Below, piece by piece: positions 17,432 to 27,321 of a stretch of 44,588 bases of DNA. The DNA is from Bacteroidaceae bacterium (GTDB taxonomy: Bacteria; Bacteroidota; Bacteroidia; Bacteroidales; Bacteroidaceae). The stretch is from NCBI GenBank assembly GCA_017442185.1, contig JAFSAT010000022.1:1-44588 (forward strand), given 5' to 3'. The first letter of the stretch is position 1, and every line of letters starts with the position of its first letter. The notes below the pieces were generated by a model. That model was not told where the DNA came from. It made no database searches and worked only from the letters and a program-made list of their open reading frames with translations. A program made the position numbers and the translations under genes.

Positions 17432-19264
17432 ATGGAAAATGTAAAAGAAAAGATACTGTTCATCGTAAAGTATTATGCGTCAATATTACTCTGTTTCGTT
17501 CCTCTCAGACTGATATTTGCAATTACAAACAGCACCGAAGCTTACACCCTATCCGACTATTCAGACATAGCACTGCACGGTCTCCCATTGGATGTAGCCG
17601 TAGCCGGTTATCTGACAGTGCTCCCTTTACTGTTATCCATAGCAGGTACATTTGTATATATTCCCACTCGCAAGCTGCTCACAGTATACAACGCCTTTGT
17701 TGCGATAATAATTGCAGCAATCTTCATGGCCGACATAAGCCTATACCCCTTTTGGGAATTTAAGCTCGACGCATCTTTCCTATTATACATAGACTCGCCG
17801 TCAAATGCCCTTGCAAGCGTCGAAACAGGCTACATTATTACCCGTCTGCTGCTAACACTGCTAATCGGAATTGCAATATTCGTACTTTTGCACAATGCAA
17901 CAACAAAGAGCCTGCGACCAAAGAAGAACCGCATAATCACACTGTCGGCAATCATATTATCGGGTGCACTTATCTTCTTGGGCATACGCGGAGGGGTAGA
18001 CGAATCCACGAACAACATAGGCAAAGTATATTACAGCGACAACCAATTTTTAAACCATTCGGCCGTAAACCCCATATTCAGTCTACTCTATTCGATGGGC
18101 AAGCGCGACGATTTAAGCAACGAATACAATTTCTATCCCCAAAAAGAGCTTGAAGCACTCACCGCCAATCTATACCCACACGACGCCACAATTACCGACA
18201 CACTGCTTAACACCACCCGCCCCAACATCATTACAATAATATTGGAGGGTATGGGCAGCAATTTAACAGGCTCATTGGGCGAGATTGAGGGTATAACCCC
18301 CAACTTTGACAGACTGAGCAAAGAAGGCATACTGTTTACAAATTGCTACGCAAACAGCTACCGCACCGACCGCGGCCTTATATGCGCCCTTAGCGGCTAC
18401 GCATCATTCCCAAAAACCTCGGTAATGAAATCTCCGATAAAGAGCAGTAAATTACCGTCCCTTGCATCATCACTCAAAGATGCAGGCTACCACAACACAC
18501 TTCTGTACGGCGGGGACATAAATTTCACAAACATGAAAAGCTACTTCTACTCCACCGGATACAGCGACCTTATATCCGACAAAGACTTCAGCATCAAACA
18601 GCAAAAGAGCCACCAATGGGGAGTATCCGACCATGTTACATTCGACTCACTTTTAGCATTGACAAAGAGTCGTCCGCAAGAACCTTGGCACATAACCTAC
18701 CTTACACTGAGCAGTCACGAGCCTTGGACAGTGCCCTGCAACCGCATAAAGAACGATAAAATCGCAAATGCCTTTGCCTACACAGACTCATGCTTAGGTT
18801 CTTTTATCGACCGCCTGAAGAAGAGTGATGAATGGAATAACACACTTGTAATATGCCTCCCCGACCATGCGTTGCGCAGCTATCCTCCCAAAAAACACCG
18901 AGACGACGAAATAGTGCGCAACAAAATCCCTCTGCTACTTACAGGCGGAGCCATACGCCGGGCAAAGAGAATAGAGACCATCTGCAATCAGAGCGACCTT
19001 CCGGCAACAATATTGGCACAGATGGGGCTGCCGACGGAGAAATTCACATTCAGCAGAAATATCCTCTCACCATCGTACAGCACCCCCTTTGCCTATCACT
19101 CATTCAACAACGCAATATCGCTCACCGACACAACAGGATATACGTTGCTCGACCTCGACTCGCATACAATACTCATAGAGTCGCCTATTGACAGCAGCAA
19201 CCACAGAGCAAGAATGGCAAAAGCAATTTTACAGCACACATACACCCACTTTCGTGAACAATAA
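17432..19264 (+). CDS. LtaS-like membrane sulfatase / phosphoglycerol transferase family protein
   Basis: A 610-residue protein with about five N-terminal membrane segments (to about 185) and a large extracytoplasmic alkaline-phosphatase-fold domain. IITIILEGMGSNL gives the first metal-binding Glu; T312 in SYRTDRGL is in the nucleophile place; LSSHEPW and CLPDHALRSYPP give later metal ligands. Relatives move phosphoglycerol or phosphoethanolamine onto envelope glycans or lipids; the donor and acceptor here are unknown, and Bacteroidales do not make Gram-positive lipoteichoic acid. A paralogue follows directly. Confidence 0.85.
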   Translation: MENVKEKILFIVKYYASILLCFVPLRLIFAITNSTEAYTLSDYSDIALHGLPLDVAVAGYLTVLPLLLSIAGTFVYIPTRKLLTVYNAFVAIIIAAIFMADISLYPFWEFKLDASFLLYIDSPSNALASVETGYIITRLLLTLLIGIAIFVLLHNATTKSLRPKKNRIITLSAIILSGALIFLGIRGGVDESTNNIGKVYYSDNQFLNHSAVNPIFSLLYSMGKRDDLSNEYNFYPQKELEALTANLYPHDATITDTLLNTTRPNIITIILEGMGSNLTGSLGEIEGITPNFDRLSKEGILFTNCYANSYRTDRGLICALSGYASFPKTSVMKSPIKSSKLPSLASSLKDAGYHNTLLYGGDINFTNMKSYFYSTGYSDLISDKDFSIKQQKSHQWGVSDHVTFDSLLALTKSRPQEPWHITYLTLSSHEPWTVPCNRIKNDKIANAFAYTDSCLGSFIDRLKKSDEWNNTLVICLPDHALRSYPPKKHRDDEIVRNKIPLLLTGGAIRRAKRIETICNQSDLPATILAQMGLPTEKFTFSRNILSPSYSTPFAYHSFNNAISLTDTTGYTLLDLDSHTILIESPIDSSNHRARMAKAILQHTYTHFREQ

Positions 19265-19323
19265 GATATTCTTAAAACAGAAGCTGCCCGAAATTACAAG
19301 CACAATATTTATAGAGAAGCATC

Positions 19324-21276
19324 ATGACACAAAAGAGAGAATATAAAATCACGTTTGCCATTCTGTGGAATATATTTATTGCCTACGCAGCCTTGATAAT
19401 ATGCAGAATAATATTCGTTGCTGTAAACCATGAGATGTACGCAGCCGGCATGGAGACGTGGGATATACAAGCCATCGTAACAGGAGCATTGCGGTTCGAC
19501 ACATCAACAGTGTGCTATCTTAACATACCCTACATATTATGCCTGTTGCTTCCCCTGCACTACAAAGAGGGTGCGACAATGCAGCGAATAACCCAAACGG
19601 CATACGTAGCCTGCAACGGCATAGGCATAATAGCAAACCTGTGCGACACGGTATATGTACCTTTCAGTGGGAGACGCACCACGTGGTCGCTCTTCTCGGA
19701 ATTTTCCAACGAAAATAACATGGGCAGAATCATTGGCAGCGAGATTATAAACCATTGGTATCTTGTATTGGCCGGAGGAGCGCTCATTTGGCTCTTGTGG
19801 CGCCTCTATCACCATGCAGCGATAGAGAAAAGCACCACACGCTATTATATCACACGCATACTGCTGCTGGCAATCACAGCCACCCTTATAATATTAGGAA
19901 TACGCGGAGGTGTAGGACGCACTGTGCGCCCGATAAGCCTTAACGATGCCAACCAATATGTAAACAGCCCAACCGACGCAGCTGTGGTGTTGAACACCCC
20001 ATTCTCAATGATACGCACCATTGGCAAAACCCCCTTCAAAGAGGTAAAATTCTACGATGAAAAGGAGCTGAATGAGATTTTCAACCCCATACACGACATA
20101 GCAGTGGGCGACAGTATATCGCAACACAAAAATATAGTAATATTCATACTCGAAAGTTTCGGCAAAGAGCATATCGGAGCCTACAATCCCCAAAGGAGAA
20201 AGCCATCGCTCACTCCATTCCTCGATTCATTGATAAATATCAGCCGCACCTACACCTATTCCTATGGAAACGGGCGCAAGAGCATCGACGGAATGCCATC
20301 GACACTGTCGGGAATACCAATGTTTGTAGAGCCATTTTTTGTCACACCTGCTGCACTGAACAAGGTGAGCGGCATTGCAGGAGAATTGAGCAACAACGGC
20401 TATCACAGCGCATTCTTTCACGGTGCGCCCAACGGCTCAATGGGCTTTCAGGCATTTGCAAAGGCAACAGGCTTCAAAGAGTACTACGGAATGGACGAGT
20501 ATAACGCTTCGCCCCTCCACAATGGAGAAAAGGACTTTGACGGCTCATGGGCCATCTGGGACGAGCCATTTTTCCAATATTATGCCGAGACGATGGACAC
20601 CCTTCCACAACCCTTCGTGACCGCCCTTTTCAGCGCATCATCACACCACCCCTTTGCTCTTCCCGAAGAGTACGTAAACACCTACAAAGAGGGAGACATG
20701 CCTATACACAAATGTATACAATATACCGATAATGCTCTGCGTCGCTTCTTCGACAAAGCAAAAACCGGCGAGTGGTTCAAAAACACCCTCTTTGTGATTA
20801 CAGCCGACCACTCCAACCAAAACAGCGAAGAACGCTACCTCACCTCTTCGGGACTTTTTGAAATACCAATCATATTCTATCATCCCACAGGCGAGCCACC
20901 ATTCAGCCCCCAAACAGACAGCACACTCATTGCGCAACAGATTGACATAATGCCCACCGTGCTACACTATGCAGGCTACAACCGTCCATTCCTTTCATTT
21001 GGTAAAAGCCTGATAAGCGACACCCCCGAGAAGAGCTATGCAATCAATTGGATAAGCGGACAATATCAATACTACAAAGGGCCTTACATGCTGATATTCG
21101 ACGGAGAGAAAAGCACCGCCCTCTTTGACATACGTCACGACCCACTATGCAAACAAAACCTTTCTGAGACCCGGCCCGTTATAAAACAACAAATGGAGCG
21201 CGAAACAAAAGCAATCATACAACAATATATGACACGTATGCTGCACGACCGCCTTGTACCGGAAAATAACAAATAG
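19324..21276 (+). CDS. LtaS-like membrane sulfatase / phosphoglycerol transferase family protein (second copy)
   Basis: A 650-residue paralogue of the preceding gene: N-terminal membrane segments to about 195, then the catalytic domain with IVIFILESFGKEHIG (metal Glu), the nucleophile region GNGRKSIDGMPS, SASSHHPFALP and VITADHSNQ. The nucleophile position holds Ser (S320) rather than the Thr of its neighbour. Both proteins share LGIRGGV just after the last membrane segment. Tandem divergent copies suggest different acceptors or donors, which is inference. Confidence 0.85.
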   Translation: MTQKREYKITFAILWNIFIAYAALIICRIIFVAVNHEMYAAGMETWDIQAIVTGALRFDTSTVCYLNIPYILCLLLPLHYKEGATMQRITQTAYVACNGIGIIANLCDTVYVPFSGRRTTWSLFSEFSNENNMGRIIGSEIINHWYLVLAGGALIWLLWRLYHHAAIEKSTTRYYITRILLLAITATLIILGIRGGVGRTVRPISLNDANQYVNSPTDAAVVLNTPFSMIRTIGKTPFKEVKFYDEKELNEIFNPIHDIAVGDSISQHKNIVIFILESFGKEHIGAYNPQRRKPSLTPFLDSLINISRTYTYSYGNGRKSIDGMPSTLSGIPMFVEPFFVTPAALNKVSGIAGELSNNGYHSAFFHGAPNGSMGFQAFAKATGFKEYYGMDEYNASPLHNGEKDFDGSWAIWDEPFFQYYAETMDTLPQPFVTALFSASSHHPFALPEEYVNTYKEGDMPIHKCIQYTDNALRRFFDKAKTGEWFKNTLFVITADHSNQNSEERYLTSSGLFEIPIIFYHPTGEPPFSPQTDSTLIAQQIDIMPTVLHYAGYNRPFLSFGKSLISDTPEKSYAINWISGQYQYYKGPYMLIFDGEKSTALFDIRHDPLCKQNLSETRPVIKQQMERETKAIIQQYMTRMLHDRLVPENNK

Positions 21277-21301
21277 AAACAGTATAAAACAGGAAAAACA
21301 T

Positions 21302-22078
21302 ATGTCAACAATAATATTTCCCTCACCCATCTTCGGGCCTGTAAAAAGCCGTCGCTTAGGAGTATCGTTAGGCATCAATCTGCTACCGGGCGACGGCAAA
21401 GTGTGTACGTTCGACTGCATATATTGCGAATGCGGCTTCAATGCCGAGCGACGCACCCGCACATCGCTGCCCACCAGAGAAGAGGTTGCCGCCGCATTAG
21501 AGAAACAACTTATAACCATGCAAGAACAAGGCACTGTGCCCGACGTACTAACCTTTGCCGGCAACGGAGAGCCTACCATACATCCGCAATTTGCCGAAAT
21601 AATCGACGACACAACAGCCCTGCGTAACAAATACTGCCCCTCGGCAAAAGTAAGCGTCCTGAGCAACGCAACCCAAATAACACGTCCCAAAGTGTTCGAT
21701 GCTCTTTGCAAAGTCGACAATAACATCCTAAAGCTCGACACCTCAGACACAGAGTATATTACAGCCGTAGACCGCCCCAACGCCGCATATCACCTGCACG
21801 AAATTATTGAAAAAATGAGAGATTTCAACGGACACATCATCATACAAACAATATTTCTCAAAGGCACGGTAAACGGGAAGAACCTCGATAACACTGGCGA
21901 CCGCTATGTACTTCCTTGGATAGATACCATAAAGAAGATAGCCCCACGCGAGGTGATGATATATACGATAGACCGCGAAACACCGCAAAAAGGGTTGCTC
22001 AAAGCCACCCCTCAGGAGCTTGACCGCATTGTGTCGATGTTGCAATCAGAGGGAATAAAGGCAACAGCCTCATACTGA
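21302..22078 (+). CDS. Radical SAM protein
   Basis: A 258-residue radical SAM enzyme of unassigned reaction. CTFDCIYCEC provides CX3CX2C ligands for the 4Fe-4S cluster; LTFAGNGEPT is the SAM-binding GGE-like segment; later strands include VSVLSNATQI and NILKLDTSD. The N-terminus IFGPVKSRRLGVSLGINLLP resembles COG0731-type proteins. An open frame starts earlier at 21254 but overlaps the sulfatase; ATG 21302 is preferred. It lies 25 bases after the sulfatase gene. Confidence 0.85.
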   Translation: MSTIIFPSPIFGPVKSRRLGVSLGINLLPGDGKVCTFDCIYCECGFNAERRTRTSLPTREEVAAALEKQLITMQEQGTVPDVLTFAGNGEPTIHPQFAEIIDDTTALRNKYCPSAKVSVLSNATQITRPKVFDALCKVDNNILKLDTSDTEYITAVDRPNAAYHLHEIIEKMRDFNGHIIIQTIFLKGTVNGKNLDNTGDRYVLPWIDTIKKIAPREVMIYTIDRETPQKGLLKATPQELDRIVSMLQSEGIKATASY

Positions 22079-22154
22079 CCACAGGCACATAAATTGCTCA
22101 ACAAACAGTTTCTAAAAAAAACATAAACAGAAAGAGTATCTCACATATTATAAC

Positions 22155-22162
22155 TATTTTTG
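22155..22162 (+). promoter_or_regulatory. Putative -7 box of miaB
   Basis: TATTTTTG matches TAnnTTTG and lies 26 bases before the GTG start of miaB. No convincing -33 box is seen. AAACAGTTTCT (22103-22113) just upstream equals the right arm of the repeat at 29808-29914. Confidence 0.45.
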
Positions 22163-22188
22163 CAACGACAAAGCTAAAAGATACCATT

Positions 22189-23514
22189 GTGGAGAATAAA
22201 AAACTATTCATAGAGACATACGGCTGCCAGATGAACGTAGCCGACAGCGAAGTTATAGGCTCGATATTGGACATGGCCGGCTACCAAGCATGCGAAGATA
22301 TTTCGGAGGCCGACCTTATTCTATTGAACACATGCTCCATACGCGACAATGCCGAACAAAAAATCTACGGCAGACTCGACCAGCTGAACGCCCTCCGTCG
22401 CGGAAAATCGACACTCATAGGCGTGGTTGGATGTATGGCCGAGCGCGTAAAAGAGGAACTGATACAGAAATACAATGTCAACATTGTGGCAGGCCCCGAC
22501 AGCTACCTCTCACTACCCGAACTTATAGCACAAGCAGAGGCAGGCCACCCTGCAATGAATATAGAGCTATCCACCACCGAGACCTACCGCGATGTTATCC
22601 CACTGCGCATTTGCAGCAAAAACGTATCGGGTTATATCTCCATAATGCGAGGATGCAATAATTTCTGCCACTACTGCGTGGTACCCTATACACGCGGACG
22701 CGAACGCAGTCGCGACATACAGAGCATACTAAACGAGGTTGACGACCTTGTTGCACGCGGATTCAAGGAGATAATACTCCTTGGGCAGAATGTAAATTCA
22801 TACAACTTTGTGCAAGAGGATGGTACAGAGATAACCTTCCCCAAACTGTTGCGCAGCGTAGCACGACGCGCCCCCGAAGTGCGCATACGCTTCACCACCT
22901 CGCACCCCAAAGATATGAGCGACGACACACTGCACGTGATAGCCGAAGAGCCAAATGTGTGCCGACACATCCACCTACCCGTACAAAGCGGCAGCAGCAA
23001 CATGCTAAAAGCCATGAATAGGAAATATACGCGAGAGTGGTATTTGGAGCGTATCGAGGCCATTCGTCGCATAGTGCCCGACTGCGGACTCTCCACCGAT
23101 ATTATAGCAGGCTACTGCGGAGAGACCGAGGAGGATCACCAGGCAACCCTCTCGCTCATGCGTCATTGCGCCTACGATGCGGCATTCATGTTCAAATACT
23201 CGGAGCGCCCCGGCACATTCGCAAGCCGCCATTTTAAAGACGACATAGAGGAGAGCGAGAAGATACGCCGTCTGAACGAGATTATCGCCCTGCAACAACA
23301 ACTATCGGCCGAGCAGAACAGCAAATGTGTGGGACAAGTGTACGAAGTGCTTATCGAGGGAACCTCCAAACGCTCCACCGCACAATTCTATGGTCGCACC
23401 GAGCATAACCGCACCGCAGTATTCGACCGTGGCAACCATCGAATAGGCGACTTTGTGAAGGTGAGAGTGACAGGCTCCACCGCAGCCACACTGCTTGCCG
23501 AACTTGTGGAGTAA
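22189..23514 (+). CDS. miaB: tRNA-2-methylthio-N6-isopentenyladenosine methylthiotransferase
   Basis: A 441-residue radical SAM methylthiotransferase that modifies A37 of tRNAs reading UNN codons. The N-terminal domain carries the three cluster cysteines in ETYGCQMN, LLNTCSIRDNAE and GVVGCMAERV; the radical SAM motif is RGCNNFCHYCVVPYTRG; the C-terminal TRAM domain (about 375-441) ends VTGSTAATLLAEL. The start appears to be GTG at 22189. QMN and the overall pattern match MiaB better than RimO or MtaB. Confidence 0.95.
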   Translation: MENKKLFIETYGCQMNVADSEVIGSILDMAGYQACEDISEADLILLNTCSIRDNAEQKIYGRLDQLNALRRGKSTLIGVVGCMAERVKEELIQKYNVNIVAGPDSYLSLPELIAQAEAGHPAMNIELSTTETYRDVIPLRICSKNVSGYISIMRGCNNFCHYCVVPYTRGRERSRDIQSILNEVDDLVARGFKEIILLGQNVNSYNFVQEDGTEITFPKLLRSVARRAPEVRIRFTTSHPKDMSDDTLHVIAEEPNVCRHIHLPVQSGSSNMLKAMNRKYTREWYLERIEAIRRIVPDCGLSTDIIAGYCGETEEDHQATLSLMRHCAYDAAFMFKYSERPGTFASRHFKDDIEESEKIRRLNEIIALQQQLSAEQNSKCVGQVYEVLIEGTSKRSTAQFYGRTEHNRTAVFDRGNHRIGDFVKVRVTGSTAATLLAELVE

Positions 23515-23634
23515 AGCAAAAAATATATAAGGCTTTGTAAATAGTGCAAAAATATTTACATAAGCCGCGACATACAGAAGCAGCAAAATATTAATGCCAT
23601 TATTTTGCCGTTGTTTAATCTCTCAATTTATAAG

Positions 23635-23666
23635 GCCCCGTTCATCCCAAAGAACGGGGCTTTTTT
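23635..23666 (+). terminator. Intrinsic terminator downstream of miaB
   Basis: GCCCCGTTC pairs with GAACGGGGC around an 8-base loop and is followed by TTTTTT. The rest of the 357-bp spacer 23515-23871 shows no gene apart from the promoter at its end. Confidence 0.92.
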
Positions 23667-23770
23667 ATACCCCGATTGTGAAGATTCAAGACAAACATTC
23701 CCAAAAGCACACACTCAGAAATCTATTTTGTGAAAATAGACAAAAAAAGCACAAAATATCAATACACTCA

Positions 23771-23803
23771 TTTCTATCCCTATATACACGAACTATATCT
23801 TTG
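23771..23803 (+). promoter_or_regulatory. Bacteroidota-type promoter of the 717-residue lipoprotein
   Basis: TTTC (23771-23774), 21 bases, then TATCTTTG (23796-23803), a near-consensus promoter. The RNA would start about 60 bases before the ATG. Confidence 0.7.
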
Positions 23804-23871
23804 CCACAGAACAAACCCACACACAGAGCACAGAAGACCATTTATCAACAAAAAAACAAACACTTATAGCA

Positions 23872-26025
23872 ATGAAACTACGTCAACATTTATACCACTG
23901 TCTGTTAGTTGCATTTATGTCCTTGGCAACCATTGCATGCAACAGCGATGATGATTCCTCAAAAAATCCCGAATCACCGTCTAACCCGGAGACACCGCCA
24001 AGCGTGAAAGTGGAAGTGACCATGAAAGATGCGTTTGTAGAAGGCACAGTAAAAGACACATCGGGCAACCCCCTCGAGGCCGTCACAATAACAAGCGGCG
24101 ATATTACAACAAACACCGATAAAAACGGGAATTTTTCGATGAATAAAATAGCCGACGCCTCGGGGCGCTTCGTGCTTAAATTCACAAAAAACGGTTATTT
24201 TACCATAACCCGTTCGGGCGTGTTTAACGAAAATCTCTCAATGTCTGTGGTAATGCAACCAAAAGGCGACTCTAACACCCTCTCGACCACATTCAGTTCC
24301 ACAGCCGATGAAACACTCGAAGCAGAGGGCATGCAGGTGGATATTCCCGCCTCATCACTGGTGACACCGGACGGAAAAGAATACACAGGCACAGTACAGG
24401 CCGATATGCTATATCTGTCGCCGGACAATGATAATTTTACTGAGATGATGCCCGGAGGAGATTTGGCAGCCGTTCGCAGCGACGAGAGTGATGCGATGCT
24501 CATTTCATACGGCATGGTAGAGGTCTCTCTGACTGACAGCGACGGCAACCCTCTGCAACTAAAAGAGGGCGAACAGTCACAAATGACATTCCCCATCCCC
24601 GAGAGCATGAAGAGCAACCCTCCGGCAACAATTCCTCTGTGGTATTTCGACGAGAACGCAGGACTATGGATTGAAGAGGGCGAAGCTACACTCTCGGGCG
24701 ATGTATATGTGGGAAATGTAAACCATTTCTCGTGGCACAATCTCGATGTTCCTGCCGAGCGCGTCACTATCACAGGAAAAGTAACCGATTGCAAAGAACG
24801 TCCTGTTTCGCGCGTGCTTGTCACCGTTGAGCAGACAAGCGCAATCACACGCAGCGATGGAACATACACTGTATATGTCCCCGAATATACCCCTGTAAAA
24901 GTAACAGTTGAGAGCGAAGACTATTACAATTATTCTCCCGAAGCAAGCGCCGAGGTTGCCGGACAACCGGGCGGCACCACCGTTAGGAATGTCGACCTTG
25001 AGCTTCCCTGCCTGCCTGTGATAAGCGGACGCGTCATAAACACAGCCGGTTCGTTGGTGATTTCACGCATATACTGCGAATATGACATTAACGGAAAATC
25101 CACAACATCGGACGCGGCTTACACAAATGCAACTACCGGAGAATACTCACTGAGAATATCTCCCGAAGCATCGGGCCCTGCAATCCTCTACATCGAGCCA
25201 TCGGGTGGCGAGACTGTCACTCGCGGCATATTCCTTTACGGTGAAGACCTCACTGTAAACATCGAAATAAATCAGATGATAGACGAAAAAGCCGACAATG
25301 TGGTCACAATAAAAGATCTTGACGGCAATCTGTTGACAGCCGCCACTGTCGACCCCGCAACAGCAATCCTCATACTTGCTCCGAATGCATTGGCCTACAC
25401 GGCAACCGTGCAAATGTGTGACGAAGGTACACTGATAATCGGAAGTGAGACATACGACGGCAGTTCAAGCTCGGCAGAAGATGTGTCGGTAGCATTCTAC
25501 TCAATCACATACCCCGACAACATGCACGCTTTCGTATGTGAGACGGGACATGTGGATATTATCGAGCGCAGCGAAACTGAAACAATAATTTTGGTAACAG
25601 CCGACGGGAAATATACCGATGCGTCGGGCGTGGAGCGTGATGCGGTATTCACAGCAACCCTATCGGGCAAGGTAAGCTACTCAACCGACGGTGTGCGCAC
25701 AAATGTCACCGATTGGAGCTCACTGAAATGCGGAGCCATTGTTCCTCAATTGAAAGTGCCCATAGACCTTGTGGCAGTGATAAACACTATGGGCATGGAG
25801 ATTGAGACACTCTATTACAATGGCACACGGGCAGACGCCGAGGCTATGCAAAAGATTCTATTGGATAATGGTTGGCAGGAAATGAGCGCCGACTACACCG
25901 AGAGCGGATTCACGGTCGTATACATGAACGCAAATTGGGCCATAGTGAGCATAGGCTACGATGAGAATGGACTCGAAGCCCCCGACGGCAACAGATACCC
26001 CATAAGCGTAGTTCCGATGGTATAA
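23872..26025 (+). CDS. Surface lipoprotein with carboxypeptidase-regulatory-like beta domains
   Basis: A 717-residue lipoprotein. The signal peptide ends LATIAC with the lipidated Cys at 23, followed by NSDDDSS, an acidic stretch like the lipoprotein surface-export signal of Bacteroidota. Residues about 50-135 (AFVEGTVKDTSGNPLEAVTI, then KNGNFSM) and 298-390 (TITGKVTDCKERPVSRVLV) look like carboxypeptidase-regulatory-like folds, and a third may start at VISGRVINTAGSLV. The middle (IPASSLVTPDGKEYTGTVQ; IPLWYFDENAGLW) resembles beta-sandwich segments of other surface proteins. No catalytic motif is seen; a structural or binding role is the most I can say. Confidence 0.8.
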   Translation: MKLRQHLYHCLLVAFMSLATIACNSDDDSSKNPESPSNPETPPSVKVEVTMKDAFVEGTVKDTSGNPLEAVTITSGDITTNTDKNGNFSMNKIADASGRFVLKFTKNGYFTITRSGVFNENLSMSVVMQPKGDSNTLSTTFSSTADETLEAEGMQVDIPASSLVTPDGKEYTGTVQADMLYLSPDNDNFTEMMPGGDLAAVRSDESDAMLISYGMVEVSLTDSDGNPLQLKEGEQSQMTFPIPESMKSNPPATIPLWYFDENAGLWIEEGEATLSGDVYVGNVNHFSWHNLDVPAERVTITGKVTDCKERPVSRVLVTVEQTSAITRSDGTYTVYVPEYTPVKVTVESEDYYNYSPEASAEVAGQPGGTTVRNVDLELPCLPVISGRVINTAGSLVISRIYCEYDINGKSTTSDAAYTNATTGEYSLRISPEASGPAILYIEPSGGETVTRGIFLYGEDLTVNIEINQMIDEKADNVVTIKDLDGNLLTAATVDPATAILILAPNALAYTATVQMCDEGTLIIGSETYDGSSSSAEDVSVAFYSITYPDNMHAFVCETGHVDIIERSETETIILVTADGKYTDASGVERDAVFTATLSGKVSYSTDGVRTNVTDWSSLKCGAIVPQLKVPIDLVAVINTMGMEIETLYYNGTRADAEAMQKILLDNGWQEMSADYTESGFTVVYMNANWAIVSIGYDENGLEAPDGNRYPISVVPMV

Positions 26026-26120
26026 ATTTACAATTACTCAGAATAAGTAAAATTTCTTAAGAATATAGCGTAACCGAAAAGCTTAAAGAGTAGGAATAAA
26101 CAAACTAAAATCTTTAAACA

Positions 26121-26621
26121 ATGAAAAAATTATTTATTTTCATCTTTATCGCAATGTGCAGTGTAGCAGCGACAAACGCACAGGAAAAGGGCAGCATGGC
26201 AGCAGGTATCAATCTTGGTATGGGAATGGGATATGATGGAGATCTGGGCAGCACCATCAATATCGGCGCAAAGTTCCAATATTCGCTCACCGACAAAATT
26301 CGTTTGGAGCCGGCATTCAACTACACTCTTGAGAAGAACAGCATTTCTATGTGGGATTTAATGGTTAATGCACATTATCTGTTTCCTATGCTCGACAGTA
26401 AAGTAAACGTATTTCCTTTGGCAGGAGTGGGACTACACAATGCATCGGTCGACTTAGGCCCCTTTGGTTCTCATTCGGAGAGTGGAGTTGCAATCAACCT
26501 TGGCGGCGGTGCAGAGTATAAACTAACCGAGAACATCTCCATTGGAGCAGATTTGAAGTATATGATTGTAGCAGACTTCGGCCACATTGGTATCAACATT
26601 GGTGCAACATACGCATTTTGA
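26121..26621 (+). CDS. Small outer membrane beta-barrel protein
   Basis: A 166-residue secreted protein. A signal peptide with hydrophobic core LFIFIFIAMCSVAA probably ends after NA (about residue 20). The rest has alternating hydrophobic strands with glycines (AAGINLGMGMGYDG, INIGAKFQYSL, AINLGGGAEYKL) and ends in GATYAF, a terminal aromatic as recognised by the barrel-assembly machinery. This fits an eight-stranded OmpA/OmpW-like barrel. It sits between two lipoproteins; function unknown. Confidence 0.82.
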   Translation: MKKLFIFIFIAMCSVAATNAQEKGSMAAGINLGMGMGYDGDLGSTINIGAKFQYSLTDKIRLEPAFNYTLEKNSISMWDLMVNAHYLFPMLDSKVNVFPLAGVGLHNASVDLGPFGSHSESGVAINLGGGAEYKLTENISIGADLKYMIVADFGHIGINIGATYAF

Positions 26622-26677
26622 GAAACGTTGTAATTGAAAAACGAATTGATTCTATAACTGAAAAAACGAATTGAATT

Positions 26678-27121
26678 ATGAAAGCTATTAACAAATATCT
26701 ATGCATGATGTTTATGGCAATGAGCATGATGTTTGCATTCAGCGCCTGCAGCAGCGACGATGATGACAATCCGCTTGACAACCCCGGTTCTGAAACAATA
26801 CAAGAGGGTAAGTGGAGTGTAAATGGCAACACATACACCTACACCATCAAGCAAGACTACGGTTATATCTCTTGGACAATGAAATGGGAATTGACATTTG
26901 GCAGCGACGACAAATGCAGTTCGTCAAAATGTGTAATCTCTTTCCCGGATAAGACTATGGCACAAGAGGCTTATAATGAATACAAAGCTGATGGCGAGAA
27001 GGTTACTATTTCGGGCAAAAATGTCACTATTGATTACACCGACACTCACAAGGGATTGCTGAAGTCTGAACTATTGGCTATCATTGAGGCCATGGATGGA
27101 GCAATGAACGGAACTTTCTGA
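26678..27121 (+). CDS. Small surface lipoprotein, unknown function
   Basis: A 147-residue lipoprotein with signal peptide ending FAFSAC (Cys 24) and the acidic stretch SSDDDDN directly after it, as expected for export to the cell surface. The mature part has short beta strands (GKWSVNGNTYTYTI, YISWTMKWELTF) of the kind seen in lipocalin-like Bacteroidota lipoproteins. It follows the beta-barrel gene by 56 bases and ends at a strong terminator. I do not recognise a specific family. Confidence 0.75.
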   Translation: MKAINKYLCMMFMAMSMMFAFSACSSDDDDNPLDNPGSETIQEGKWSVNGNTYTYTIKQDYGYISWTMKWELTFGSDDKCSSSKCVISFPDKTMAQEAYNEYKADGEKVTISGKNVTIDYTDTHKGLLKSELLAIIEAMDGAMNGTF

Positions 27122-27143
27122 TAGAAAATTAAATAATACCATA

Positions 27144-27186
27144 AAAGAGGCTGACTAAAAAGTATTTTTTAGCAGCCTCTTTTTGT
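27144..27186 (+). terminator. Terminator after the small lipoprotein
   Basis: AGAGGCTG (27146-27153) pairs with CAGCCTCT (27173-27180), with an inner CTAAAAA/TTTTTAG pairing, followed by TTTTTG. It shares GACTAAAAAGT with the adjoining inverted-repeat element. Confidence 0.85.
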
Positions 27187-27308
27187 AGAAGATGAATAAA
27201 AAGATGTAGTTCAAGGCTTGCGAAGCCTGAAAAGTCGGAGTTTACTAAACGTAAATGAGGATTTTGAAGACAAGCGTAACGAAGAAATAAACTTTTTAGT
27301 CATCTTCT
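27187..27308. repeat. 122-bp element with 17-bp terminal inverted repeats
   Basis: AGAAGATGAATAAAAAG (27187-27203) and CTTTTTAGTCATCTTCT (27292-27308) are inverted repeats with one mismatch. Inside are hairpins AGGCTT-gcg-AAGCCT and TTTAC-taaac-GTAAA. It fills the spacer between a plus-strand terminator and the 3' end of fcl. It has no coding capacity; it may be a miniature mobile element or a structured 3' RNA for fcl. Confidence 0.6.
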
Positions 27309-27321
27309 TTCATGTGGTATA

